The position numbers were made by a program, and so were the translations under genes. Shown here piece by piece: positions 32,920 to 41,278 of a DNA stretch of 60,130 bases (position 1 is its first letter; each line of letters begins with the position of its first letter). Source of the stretch: Desulfonatronum sp. (GTDB lineage: Bacteria > Desulfobacterota > Desulfovibrionia > Desulfovibrionales > Desulfonatronaceae); assembly GCA_011049455.1 (NCBI GenBank), contig DSBL01000130.1, positions 1-60,130 of the forward strand. The letters run 5' to 3'. The notes below the pieces were generated by a model that worked only from the letters and a program-made list of their open reading frames with translations, made no database searches and was not told the DNA's origin.

Positions 32920-33723
32920 ATGTCCACTCCAGCCTGCATCCTGACCATCGCCGGATCTGATTCCAGCGGCGGCGCGGGGATTCAAGCCGACCTGAAGACC
33001 ATCACCGTGCTCGGCGGCTACGGGGCCTCGGTGCTCACCGCGATCACGGCCCAGAACACGCAGGGCGTGCACGGCATCGCCGCCCTGGAAGAGGATTTCG
33101 TCGCCCGGCAGCTGACCGTTGTTCTGGAGGATCTTCCCGTGGCCGCGGCCAAGACGGGCATGCTGTTTTCCGCTCCGCTGATCCGGACCCTGGCCCGAGT
33201 GCTTCGATCCGCGGACTTCCCGCTGGTCGTGGATCCCGTGTGCGTCAGCAAAAGCGGCCACAACCTTTTGCTGCCCGAGGCCGTGGAAACCTTGAAGAGC
33301 GATTTGCTGCCCCTGGCACAAGTCCTCACGCCCAACAAGCCGGAAGCGGAACTGCTGACCCAAACGGCCATTGCCGGCCCCGAGGATGTCCCCATTGTTT
33401 TGGACAAACTTTTCTCGCTCGGCCCCAAGGCCGTCCTGCTCAAGGGAGGGCATTTTTCGGGCGAGATGCTTACGGACTGGCTGGCCTTCAGAAACGGACG
33501 GGTCCGAGCCTTCACCCATCCGCGGCTGGTTTCCACGCACACCCACGGTACGGGCTGCACATTGTCCGCGGCCATTGCCACGGGCCTGGGGCAGGGGCTG
33601 CCCCTGGAAGAGGCCACGGACCGGGCCATCACCTACCTGCACGAGGCCATTGCCGCGGCCTTTCCCATGGGCCGCGGCGTGGGGCCGGTCAACCATCTGC
33701 ATCCCTGGCAGAAGCACGGTTGA
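32920..33723 (+). CDS. thiD: Hydroxymethylpyrimidine (phosphate) kinase ThiD
   Basis: A 267-residue ribokinase-fold enzyme phosphorylating HMP and HMP-P in thiamine biosynthesis. Family motifs: ILTIAGSDSSGGAGIQADLK at the N-terminus, GGYGASVLTAITAQNT, VVDPVCVSKSG, LTPNKPEAELL, and the catalytic HTHGTGCTLSAAIA. The start is the ATG at 32920, preceded by AAAGGA; an upstream in-frame ATG at 32890 gives an unlikely extension. No other thiamine genes are adjacent. Confidence 0.95.
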   Translation: MSTPACILTIAGSDSSGGAGIQADLKTITVLGGYGASVLTAITAQNTQGVHGIAALEEDFVARQLTVVLEDLPVAAAKTGMLFSAPLIRTLARVLRSADFPLVVDPVCVSKSGHNLLLPEAVETLKSDLLPLAQVLTPNKPEAELLTQTAIAGPEDVPIVLDKLFSLGPKAVLLKGGHFSGEMLTDWLAFRNGRVRAFTHPRLVSTHTHGTGCTLSAAIATGLGQGLPLEEATDRAITYLHEAIAAAFPMGRGVGPVNHLHPWQKHG

Positions 33724-33870
33724 AAAACCATGGCCTGGCCTGGGGAGCATCAGGGGTTTGTCCAAAACGGGCTAGGCTTTGATTGATTGATACGTGAGAG
33801 TTTGAACTTTTTGCAGCGACGCAGCAATTGGGAGTTTTTCAACGGATTGCCGGGTCATGCTCCCCTTTTG

Positions 33871-34809
33871 TCAGACATCCAGGGTGTCGTACACCTCGCG
33901 CAGAATCTCGCGCCCGCCCCGGTCCAGAACCGCCCGGGCCACTTGCCGTCCCAAGGCCTGGGCATCCCTGGTCTTGGCCGAGGCCTCCTCCACGATCACG
34001 TTCCGGCCGTCCACGTCCGCCACCAGTCCGCGCAGGTTAACGCGGCCCGCGTCGTTGATCCTGGCCAGGGCCGCGATGGGCACCTGGCACCCGCCCTCCA
34101 GGGCGGCCAAAAACGACCGCTCGGCCTGAACGCAGCACCTGGTTTCCAAATCATCGAGAAACCCGAGCATTTCCGCCAATTCCGGGCGATCCTCGGCATA
34201 CTCCAGGCCCAAGGCCCCTTGGCCCACGGCCGGCAGAAAGGCCGGCGGAGCAAGTTCGATCACCTGGGGCACCCGCAGCCCCAACCGGATCATGCCGGCC
34301 TGGGCCACGACAATGGCGTCGTAGTCGCCGCTCAAGAGCTTGCTCACCCTGGTGTCCAGGTTGCCGCGCAACATCATGATCTTCAAATCCGGGCGCAGGG
34401 CCAGAAGCTGACAACGCCGGCGCAGGCTGCTCGTGCCGACCCTGGCGCCCCGGGGCAGGCTTTGCAGATCCGGGAAATCCATGGTCAAGAGGACGTCCAG
34501 GCAACTTTCCCGGCGGGGTATCACTCCCAGGGTCAAGCCGGGCGGCAGTTCCGCCGGCACGTCCTTCATGCTGTGCACGGCCAGATCAGCCCGGCCGTCC
34601 AGCAAGGCTTCTTCGATCTCCTTCACGAAAAGGCCCTTGCCGCCCACTTTGGCCAAGGGCACATCCACAATCTTGTCGCCCTTGGTCTTGATCAACAAAA
34701 GCTGCACGGCCAGGCCCGGATAGCGATCCACAAGCCTGTCCCGGATGTGCTCGGCCTGCCACAGGGCCAGCTTGCTGCCCCGGGTCGCGATGGTGACTGT
34801 CTTGAGCAT
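33871..34809 (-). CDS. hemC: Porphobilinogen deaminase
   Basis: A 312-residue enzyme polymerizing four porphobilinogens into hydroxymethylbilane, needed for heme, siroheme and corrinoids, all in demand in a cytochrome-rich sulfate reducer. Motifs: ATRGSKLALWQA, KGDKIVDVPLAKVGGKGLFVKEIEEAL, HSMKDVP, GTSSLRR, and the dipyrromethane-binding cysteine in LEGGCQVPI. The start is the ATG at 34809 (GAGGCGG upstream). It lies 14 bp after the FmdB-like gene and appears to be in an operon gmhA-fmdB-hemC. Confidence 0.96.
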   Translation of the reverse strand: MLKTVTIATRGSKLALWQAEHIRDRLVDRYPGLAVQLLLIKTKGDKIVDVPLAKVGGKGLFVKEIEEALLDGRADLAVHSMKDVPAELPPGLTLGVIPRRESCLDVLLTMDFPDLQSLPRGARVGTSSLRRRCQLLALRPDLKIMMLRGNLDTRVSKLLSGDYDAIVVAQAGMIRLGLRVPQVIELAPPAFLPAVGQGALGLEYAEDRPELAEMLGFLDDLETRCCVQAERSFLAALEGGCQVPIAALARINDAGRVNLRGLVADVDGRNVIVEEASAKTRDAQALGRQVARAVLDRGGREILREVYDTLDV

Positions 34810-34823
34810 GAACACCGCCTCGG

Positions 34824-35057
34824 TTAATGGCAACCGGCGCAACTGGACGCCGTACACCCGGAGCAGGACGAGCCCGAGCCGGCGCTGGCAGCCGTGCCCA
34901 GGGGATCCGACGCTCCGCCGCTTTTATGGCGGCAGCGCGAGATCAACTTTTCGGTTTTTTCCGACCGGCAGTGGGGGCACCGCGCCTTGTTCCCGCCAAA
35001 GACCAGCTCCTCGAAATCCTTGCCGCACTCCGTACAATGATATTCAAAAATGGGCAT
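34824..35057 (-). CDS. FmdB-family zinc-ribbon protein
   Basis: A 77-residue protein with an N-terminal zinc ribbon: MPIFEYHCTECGKDFEELVF, then CPHC, giving two CxxC pairs. The C-terminus is a Ser/Gly/Cys-rich tail (SSCSGCTASSCAGCH). FmdB-type proteins were named as putative regulators of formylmethanofuran/formamidase genes, but their general role is undefined. AAGGAG lies 5 bp before the ATG. It is the middle gene of the gmhA-fmdB-hemC set. A paralogue with the same MPIFEY start is at 39202. Confidence 0.9.
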   Translation of the reverse strand: MPIFEYHCTECGKDFEELVFGGNKARCPHCRSEKTEKLISRCRHKSGGASDPLGTAASAGSGSSCSGCTASSCAGCH

Positions 35058-35066
35058 GACAACTCC

Positions 35067-35681
35067 TTACCTTGATGTCGCTTCAAACAGAAAAAAATCC
35101 GTGAGCAGACACAGCAGATGCCCCACGGTTATATGCACTTCCTGGATCACCGGCGTGAATGCGGACGGCACGGCCAGCAGATGATCGCACAGGCCGGCCA
35201 TGGCGCCGCCGCCCTGACCGGTCATGCCGATACTCACCATGCCGGCCTCGCGCGCGGCCTGCAGCGCCGCGAGAATGTTGGGGCTGTTGCCCGAGGTGGA
35301 CAGAGCCACGAGCACGTCCCCCGGTTTGGCCAGGGCCTGGATTTGCTTGGCAAAAACCAGATCAAAGCCGAAATCGTTGCCCACGGCCGTCAAAATGGAC
35401 GTATCCGTAGTCAGGGCCATGGCCGGCAAGGGACGCCGGTCCAGCAGGAAGCGGTTCACGAATTCCGCCGCCAAGTGTTGGGCGTCCGCCGCGCTGCCGC
35501 CGTTGCCGCACAGCAGCACCTTTTGGTCCCGCTTGAGGCAGTCGGCCAGGACCATGGCCAGACGCACCACGTCCTGCTCGTGATGGGCAAAAAAGGTCCG
35601 CCGCAGCTCGTCGCCCTGGCCGACATACTCGCGCAGCCTGTTTAGGGCCGCTGGGGACGTGTTCACACGGAACTGGTTCAT
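35067..35681 (-). CDS. gmhA: Phosphoheptose isomerase (SIS domain)
   Basis: A 204-residue SIS-domain enzyme converting sedoheptulose 7-phosphate to D-glycero-D-manno-heptose 7-phosphate for the lipopolysaccharide inner core. Diagnostic segments: LLCGNGGSAADAQHLAAEFVNRF, LTTDTSILTAVGNDFGF, ALSTSGNSPNIL, and the metal-binding IQEVHITVGHLLC. The ATG at 35681 gives the family length; a longer frame from 35759 is improbable. It indicates a heptose-containing outer-membrane LPS. Confidence 0.93.
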   Translation of the reverse strand: MNQFRVNTSPAALNRLREYVGQGDELRRTFFAHHEQDVVRLAMVLADCLKRDQKVLLCGNGGSAADAQHLAAEFVNRFLLDRRPLPAMALTTDTSILTAVGNDFGFDLVFAKQIQALAKPGDVLVALSTSGNSPNILAALQAAREAGMVSIGMTGQGGGAMAGLCDHLLAVPSAFTPVIQEVHITVGHLLCLLTDFFLFEATSR

Positions 35682-35941
35682 GGTCTGAAAATCATTTTGT
35701 TTTTGTTCACCCGCAAGAAAGACCGCGCGTTTGCCGCTGATCCGGTCGCAACAGGGCATGCCCGGTCACCCCGTTTCGGCCCGGCAGCCATCCATGCGCT
35801 TATCCCAAAAAACCTGCTCCAGGCTCACAAGGACCCGGTTTTGGGTGCATTGGAGTCGAAAATCTCGTCAACATCAAAAATACCGCCAACATCCCCCTTG
35901 GTCCGGGGGGGCTTGTCATTCCCGGGCTGAAAAGAAATCTC

Positions 35942-36655
35942 CTAAGCGCTTCGGGCGATGTCCCTGGCCTTTTGCCGGGCCATGGCCGCTTCGCGCTCCC
36001 AACCTCCCAAATCCAGGCTTTGCGCGGCAAGCAGGAACATCCGTTCCGGATGATCCCCATACAGGACGTTGATCAAGGCGTCGTAATCCCGGGCAAAAAC
36101 CTTACGCACCAACGCATTGCGGTCATAGAGAAACCGGGCCAGCAGGGTATTGTCCTTGTGCCTGGGCAGATACTCCAGAAACAGACGGCAGCAGGCGGCC
36201 ATGATGAAACGGATCCTGGTTATTTCCCGGCGCATGCTTTCCCTGGTCTGGGCCACCACGGCGCCCAGCTCCTGCAGAAGCTGCCGACCGAAAGCTCCGC
36301 GGACCTCGTCGCTGATGCAACGAAAACGCTCCCCGTAACTATGCTGTTGATAGGCGTCTTCCTTGAGCTTCATGGTTTCATGAAAAATATAGCCCAGACA
36401 CCAGTCCAGCAACTGTCCGTAAAAAATACTCGAACTCTTGGAGCGGAAAAGATGGTGCGAGGTGTCCTTCAATCGCCAGAGCAGGCCCTTGTTCATCTCA
36501 ACCCCCAAAATGTCGCGCAGGACCTCGAAATCGACCCGTTCTTCGCGGTCAAAAACCAGGAACTGCCGCTCCAAAAGCTGCTGCACCGTGCAGAAATCAC
36601 GCAGGATATCGCGTACGAATTCATGCCGTTTGGAATGGATCCAGGCCTGGAACAT
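35942..36655 (-). CDS. Conserved-looking hypothetical protein, no recognized family
   Basis: A 237-residue soluble protein, predicted mostly alpha-helical, with high Arg/Leu/Glu content and no signal peptide or transmembrane helix. Notable segments: LLERQFLVFDREERVDFEVLRDILGVE, a QLLDWCLGYIFHETMKLKEDAYQQ helix, and RFIMAACCRLFLEYLPRHKD. Codon usage and GC match the neighbours, so I take it as a real gene. I do not recognize the family. It lies between gmhA and a divergent outer-membrane efflux gene. A CCCC...GGGG hairpin near 35901-35921 may end its transcript. Confidence 0.7.
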   Translation of the reverse strand: MFQAWIHSKRHEFVRDILRDFCTVQQLLERQFLVFDREERVDFEVLRDILGVEMNKGLLWRLKDTSHHLFRSKSSSIFYGQLLDWCLGYIFHETMKLKEDAYQQHSYGERFRCISDEVRGAFGRQLLQELGAVVAQTRESMRREITRIRFIMAACCRLFLEYLPRHKDNTLLARFLYDRNALVRKVFARDYDALINVLYGDHPERMFLLAAQSLDLGGWEREAAMARQKARDIARSA

Positions 36656-36801
36656 ACAATGCTGCTCTTATTCTCGTGAAGCGTTGAAAGATATGAATCG
36701 CGTGCTCGCGGTTGTTGACCAGCCCCTGACAAGTGCGGTAAAGCGTTACGTTGCCGTACGAAACATGCATTAACCTCAAGTCTTCAAAAAATCAAAACAC
36801 C

Positions 36802-38124
36802 ATGCCAGACAAATTTTTCAGCCTGTTGAGAACGTTGATCCTGTTGCTGCTCGGGGCCGCATTTGTTTTGCCAATGCCGGCAACGGCTCAGGAAGCTCCT
36901 TTGAACTTTGCCCTGGGCCAAGCCGTGCAGCGGGCCCTGCTGGCCAATCCGCAGATCGCGGCCCTCCGGGCTCAGATCCATGGCGCAGAATTCGGGGAAA
37001 AATCGGCCAGGGCCGCCTTTGGACCGGCACTCTCCGCAAATTACGGAATGGCCTACGACAACAAGCCGGTTTCCGGAGGGGACAAGGAAACCTGGACGTT
37101 GAACATCAATCTCAGCCAGCCCCTGTTTACGGGCTGGCGCCTGCTCAGCACGCATCAACGGGCCCGGCTCGTCCGTGAGCAGGCGGAAACCCTGTTGTCC
37201 GCCAAGGAACTGGAACTGATTCAGACCGTCCAGGAGCAATTCCTGCACCTGCTCAAGGCCCGGGAAAACGTGCGCAGTGCGCAGGACTCGGTGACCCGTC
37301 TTCGATCCCAGCTCCAGCGCGCCCAGGCGTTTTTCGACGTGGGCTTGTCCCCCAAGGTGGACGTGCTCTCGGCCGAGGTCGAGCTGGCCACGGCGGACCA
37401 GGTTCTTCTCGTGGCCGAAAACACCGTGCAAACACAGATTGCCAGGCTGAACACCCTGCTGGACCTGGATCTGGAAGCCCCGGCGGAATATGTGGGGGAA
37501 TTGGCCTATCTTCCCTATGATCCGGACCTGCGGGACTGCCTGGACCGCGCCTTTGCCCAGCGGCCCGACATCTTTCTGGCCTTGAAGGCCGAGGAAATCG
37601 CAGACAAGGAATCCGAAATCACGGCCAGCGATTTCTATCCCCAGGTCAGCGCGGACCTGGACTACTACCGCAGGGGCAATGATCCCGGGGTCTCCGGCGA
37701 CGGTTCCCGGCCGGATCCCTGGTGGACCGTCGGGGTGCGCATGAACTGGAGCGTCTTTGAATGGGGCAGAACCCGCTACGCCTATGAACAGACCCGGCAG
37801 AACCTGCTCAGACTGCGCGAGGAATCCGCCAACCTGCGCCTGGAAGTGTCCTTTGCCGTGAAGTCCCTGCACCTCAAGCTGCGGGAAGCCTCGGCGCGCA
37901 TCGCCGTGGCCCGCAAGGCCGTGGACGAAGCCCGCGAGGGTTTCCGCATCGCCCAGGCCCGCTACCAGGCCCAGGTGGGCACCAATACCGACGTGCTGGA
38001 CGCCCAGGCCCGGCTGACCCGCAGCGAGGCCGGCCTGACCGAGGCCATGGCCGACTACCAGTTGGCCCTGGCCAGCCTGTTCGCCGCCATGGGCGAACAG
38101 AATCCCGGGCTGCTGGTGCCGTAG
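36802..38124 (+). CDS. TolC-family outer membrane efflux protein
   Basis: A 440-residue protein with a signal peptide (about 1-30, LLLLGAAFVLPMPATAQ). Two tandem TolC repeats follow, rich in amphipathic helices; each has the typical pattern of long coiled-coil helices and short beta strands. Examples are LNFALGQAVQRALLANPQIAAL and DVLSAEVELATADQVLLVAENT in the first half, and DVLDAQARLTRSEAGLTEAMADYQLALASL in the second. It should form a trimeric outer-membrane channel. No adaptor or inner-membrane pump is adjacent, so it may serve a system encoded elsewhere. Confidence 0.92.
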   Translation: MPDKFFSLLRTLILLLLGAAFVLPMPATAQEAPLNFALGQAVQRALLANPQIAALRAQIHGAEFGEKSARAAFGPALSANYGMAYDNKPVSGGDKETWTLNINLSQPLFTGWRLLSTHQRARLVREQAETLLSAKELELIQTVQEQFLHLLKARENVRSAQDSVTRLRSQLQRAQAFFDVGLSPKVDVLSAEVELATADQVLLVAENTVQTQIARLNTLLDLDLEAPAEYVGELAYLPYDPDLRDCLDRAFAQRPDIFLALKAEEIADKESEITASDFYPQVSADLDYYRRGNDPGVSGDGSRPDPWWTVGVRMNWSVFEWGRTRYAYEQTRQNLLRLREESANLRLEVSFAVKSLHLKLREASARIAVARKAVDEAREGFRIAQARYQAQVGTNTDVLDAQARLTRSEAGLTEAMADYQLALASLFAAMGEQNPGLLVP

Positions 38125-38130
38125 CCGCGT

Positions 38131-38907
38131 TCACCGCCATCGCCCGACTTCATAGACCCGCGCCCAGAGCAGCCCCAGATACTCGTAGACGGCGCGTTCC
38201 GTGCGGCGCAAGGCCGCGGCGGAGGGGAAATAGTCGCCCGGATGCGCGGCCTTGCTGTCCTTGACCAGATAGTCCGCAGGCGCGGCCACGGGGTGCATCC
38301 CCGCGGCCTGGAAAAGAAGCATGGCCCGGGGCATGTGCGAAGCCGAGGTGACCAGCACGAACCGCTCCTGCCCGAGAAGCTTTTTGAGCGCCGCCGCTTC
38401 CTCGGCCGTGTCCCTGGCCTCATCCAGGATCACGATCCGCTGTTCGTCCACTCCCAGACTGGCCGCGGCCAGGGCCATGACCCGGGCGTGGGGCACGGGA
38501 TCGAACACCGCGCCCCCGGTGAAGATCAGCCGGCTGTCCGCCAGTTGCCGATGCAGCCGGATGCCTTCGACCATCCTGGCCAATGAGGAATCCGAAAGCC
38601 TCCCCGCGTCCGGCAGCCTGGCATCGGAATTGTGTCCTCCGCCCAGGACCGCCACATGACGCGCTCCCGCCGCATTTTGGGCATCCAGCAACGGCGGGTG
38701 CCTGTTCTCCAACGGGGCCAGCAGCCTGTCCGCCACCGGGGCCCAGGCCGAGCCCAGGGCGATGAATACGCCCATGACCAGCAAGACCTTGGCCGCCATC
38801 TGTCTGCGCGACGTAAACAGGACCATGAGCCCGGCCATGAACAACATCCCGGCAATGCTCAGGGGCATGCTCAACAGCGCGATGATCTTCTTGAACACAA
38901 ACAACAC
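38131..38907 (-). CDS. YdcF/ElyC-like DUF218 membrane protein
   Basis: 258 residues with two N-terminal hydrophobic helices (about 5-45), then a DUF218 domain (about 80-235): HVAVLGGGHNSD, IFTGGAVFDPVPHARVMA, DEARDTAEEAAALKKLL and VTSASHMPRAMLLFQAAG. ElyC/YdcF proteins affect envelope integrity and peptidoglycan synthesis in E. coli. I place the start at GTG 38907, preceded by GAGGG at 8 bp, with TTG 38904 as an alternative. A longer open frame continues upstream but runs into repeat B3 and is not part of the protein. Confidence 0.82.
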   Translation of the reverse strand: MLFVFKKIIALLSMPLSIAGMLFMAGLMVLFTSRRQMAAKVLLVMGVFIALGSAWAPVADRLLAPLENRHPPLLDAQNAAGARHVAVLGGGHNSDARLPDAGRLSDSSLARMVEGIRLHRQLADSRLIFTGGAVFDPVPHARVMALAAASLGVDEQRIVILDEARDTAEEAAALKKLLGQERFVLVTSASHMPRAMLLFQAAGMHPVAAPADYLVKDSKAAHPGDYFPSAAALRRTERAVYEYLGLLWARVYEVGRWR

Positions 38908-38928
38908 TGGAATTACCCTCTTCTCAAC

Positions 38929-39091
38929 CAGGGCTCCGTCAAGGTCCTCTCTCCCCTGTTTTTGTATCTTCAACGCATTGGTTTTGCCCTGCGCAGGCAG
39001 CAAGGGAGTTTGCACCGGGAGGGAAACATGTCCAGGTCGGCCCTCCACTGGCAGCGTTGAAACCCTTGCCAACGACTTTGACCGGACCTTG
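38929..39091. repeat. Family B MITE-like element, copy B3
   Basis: The left end CAGGGCTCCGTCAAGGTC and the right end, inverted, CAAGGTCCGGTCAAAGTC, are terminal inverted repeats. It is flanked by a 10-bp direct repeat with one mismatch: TCTTCTCAAC (38919-38928) and TGTTCTCAAC (39092-39101). It is a shorter version of B2, keeping GCATTGGTTTTGCC and the GGCAGCGTTGAAACCCTTGC end. It lies 21 bp upstream of the ydcF-like start, so it may have displaced or supplied that gene's promoter. Confidence 0.85.
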
Positions 39092-39201
39092 TGTTCTCAA
39101 CAATCGCCCCTTGACTCCCCGGGAATCTGAACTATTTCTTGGGCTGTTCGGCTGTTCCATCATATTTTGCGACCTCGCCAAGCTTCCACCGGAGAAAGCC
39201 A

Positions 39202-39423
39202 ATGCCCATCTTTGAATATTCCTGTCCCGCATGCGGTCACATCTTCGAGGAACTGACCAGCGCATCTGACCAGTCCCCCAAAACGTGCCCTTGCTGCGCT
39301 TTTCCCAAGGCCGTCAAAATCCTGTCCGCCACGCGCATGGGCGCGTCAGGCAACTCCTCTCCGGCGTTTGCCCGGGCAGCAGCCTCGACACCGGGGTGCG
39401 CACCGCGCAACGGTTTTTCCTGA
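39202..39423 (+). CDS. FmdB-family zinc-ribbon protein (second copy)
   Basis: 73 residues: MPIFEYSCPACGHIFEELT followed by CPCC, the same zinc-ribbon layout as the protein at 34824, with a different Ala/Ser-rich tail. The start at 39202 has CGGAGAAAG just upstream. It is convergent with the radical SAM gene, 16 bp away. Function unknown. Confidence 0.85.
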   Translation: MPIFEYSCPACGHIFEELTSASDQSPKTCPCCAFPKAVKILSATRMGASGNSSPAFARAAASTPGCAPRNGFS

Positions 39424-39439
39424 GCGGGCTGATCCGGCT

Positions 39440-41158
39440 TCAGGATGAAGCCGATTCAGTAAGCCATGTGTCCAGGCCGCACCTGCGACAATCCAAACAG
39501 GCAAACCCCGGCTGTCCTGCGACATGCTCCCAGGGGCAGGGCGGGGTCGTCCGCCGCGTTTTGACCCTTTCCCATTCTTTCCAGAGATGGTTCCGGTCCA
39601 CGCCCAGGGAGATCACCTCCCAGGGAAAGGCCTCGTCTTTTCCCCGCTCCCGGTCCAGGTACCAGGCCGGATCCTTTGACCAATCCCGCAAAGCCGCGGC
39701 CCAGGACTCCTGATCCCGTCCATGTTGCTGCGCCGCGAGGCTGATCAACCCGTGCGTTTCGGTGTCTCCCCGGGCCAAAAGCCCCTGGAGCCGGGCCAAA
39801 CGGGGGGAATCCGAACGGACCTGCATCCCGGAAACATGCCTGGCCGTCCGGCGCACCTGGACAATGCGCTCTCGAAGCGTCCGCTCTCCGGCCATGGCCG
39901 CCCATTGCAGCGGGGTCCAGGGCTTGGGCACAAGACAGCCCAGGCTCAGGGTAATCAACTCCAAGCCGCGCCGGCTTCCGCTTCTGCCGGCCTTTCTGGC
40001 CCGGTCCAGCTCCTGCAGCAGCGGTCCCAACTCTTGCCAATCCTCGTCCGTTTCGCCCGGACAGCCCGCCAGCAGGTAGATTTTGAGATGATTGAAGCCC
40101 TTGGCCGCGAGACGCTCCACCGTGCGCAGCAACGCGTCCACGCGGACCTGCTTGTTCATGGAGCTGCGCAGGCCTTTGCTGACGCCCTCCAGGGCCAGGG
40201 TCACGGTCCGGATGCCCAGGGTGCGCAGGGTGTCCAGCAGTTCCTCGGTCAAGCCCTCGGCACGCAGGGATGACAGGGAAACATCCACGTTTTGTCCATG
40301 CAGCCATTCCAGAAAAAGCCGCAAGTCCGGCCAGTCCGTCAAGGCCGTTCCCACCAGGCCGACCTTGCGCGGCTTGGTGCGCAGCACCGCCTCTTGCAGC
40401 GCCTCCACGGGCGCCTGGCGATGGGGCCGGTACATATATCCGGCCGCGCAAAAACGGCATCCGTGCGGACACCCCCTGTTCACCTCCAGAAGCAGGCTGT
40501 CCCGGAACACCGCATCCGGGGAGACGAAACAGGAGACTGCGGGAAAAATCAGGCCGCCGGCATGGGCGCCCCCGCGCGTGTCCACCGCGCGCCGCACCGG
40601 CACGGCGCTCCGGCCGGGAACAAACACCCCGGGCATGGCCGCCACCGCGTCCAGGGCCTGGAATCGGGTCCCGTTGCGGATGTAGATGTCCGCCAGGATT
40701 TCCACGCATTCGCGCAGACCGGCCTCGGCTTCGCCCACCCAGAACAGATCCACGACGGGAATGATCGGGGCTGGATTGAGAAACGCCAGCGCCCCTCCGG
40801 CCATGACCAGTGGCCAAAAGGGGCGCTGGGATGCCGCGGGCTGGATCCCCGCGGCGAGGAGAACGCGATAGAGGTGGAGAAAATCGAATTCATAGGCCAG
40901 ACTGAAGGCCACCAGGCCGAAAGCGTCCAGGCCTCGCTTGCCGCCCGACCGCAGGATTCTGGAGCAATCCGGATCCCAGAACACAGGCTCCACGGCCACG
41001 GACGGAGCATTACTCACTATGTGGTATACCGCCTGCCAGCCCAGACTGGAATAGGCCAAGGCAGGCTTTTGGGGGAACACCAGGGCCATGGGCAAGCGCC
41101 CACCCCATTCCATGTCCGCGACGGGAATCGGCTTGGGGTCGTGTCGCCTGCGCTTCAT
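39440..41158 (-). CDS. Radical SAM protein, B12-binding-like N-terminus (TIGR03960-like)
   Basis: 572 residues. The radical SAM core (about 225-400) binds a [4Fe-4S] through CPHGCRFC (CxxxCxxC) and continues with VGLVGTALTDWPDL, VSLSSLRAEGLTEELLDTL, TLALEGVSKGLRSSMNK and KIYLLAGCPGETDEDW, as in MiaB/YgiQ-like enzymes. The N-terminal about 200 residues resemble the cobalamin-binding-like domain of this family (PLVMAGGALAFLNPAPIIPVVDLFWVGEAE). A C-terminal CLDCRRC motif near residue 560 may bind metal. It is similar to the family often encoded with a DUF2344 partner, which I do not see here. It lies downstream of ftsZ on the same strand. Confidence 0.85.
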   Translation of the reverse strand: MKRRRHDPKPIPVADMEWGGRLPMALVFPQKPALAYSSLGWQAVYHIVSNAPSVAVEPVFWDPDCSRILRSGGKRGLDAFGLVAFSLAYEFDFLHLYRVLLAAGIQPAASQRPFWPLVMAGGALAFLNPAPIIPVVDLFWVGEAEAGLRECVEILADIYIRNGTRFQALDAVAAMPGVFVPGRSAVPVRRAVDTRGGAHAGGLIFPAVSCFVSPDAVFRDSLLLEVNRGCPHGCRFCAAGYMYRPHRQAPVEALQEAVLRTKPRKVGLVGTALTDWPDLRLFLEWLHGQNVDVSLSSLRAEGLTEELLDTLRTLGIRTVTLALEGVSKGLRSSMNKQVRVDALLRTVERLAAKGFNHLKIYLLAGCPGETDEDWQELGPLLQELDRARKAGRSGSRRGLELITLSLGCLVPKPWTPLQWAAMAGERTLRERIVQVRRTARHVSGMQVRSDSPRLARLQGLLARGDTETHGLISLAAQQHGRDQESWAAALRDWSKDPAWYLDRERGKDEAFPWEVISLGVDRNHLWKEWERVKTRRTTPPCPWEHVAGQPGFACLDCRRCGLDTWLTESASS

Positions 41159-41278
41159 GTCCGTCCTTGATCGGCCTGGTCCGGGTGCAACCCCCTCGTC
41201 AAAGACCGCGGCGCGTCCTTACAACAACCATCCTGTGCAACAGCATTTCCGCAGCCCGCCGCAAACCCGCAGCCCTGC

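Noticed and set aside
35901-35921. Strong terminator at the CCCC...GGGG hairpin
   Set aside because: The stem is short and low-complexity and lacks a clear T run on either strand, so I mention it only in the neighbouring gene entry.
38908-39072. N-terminal extension of the ydcF-like gene
   Set aside because: The extra residues are translated from repeat B3 and recur in frames at the other B copies. The GTG at 38907 has a good Shine-Dalgarno.
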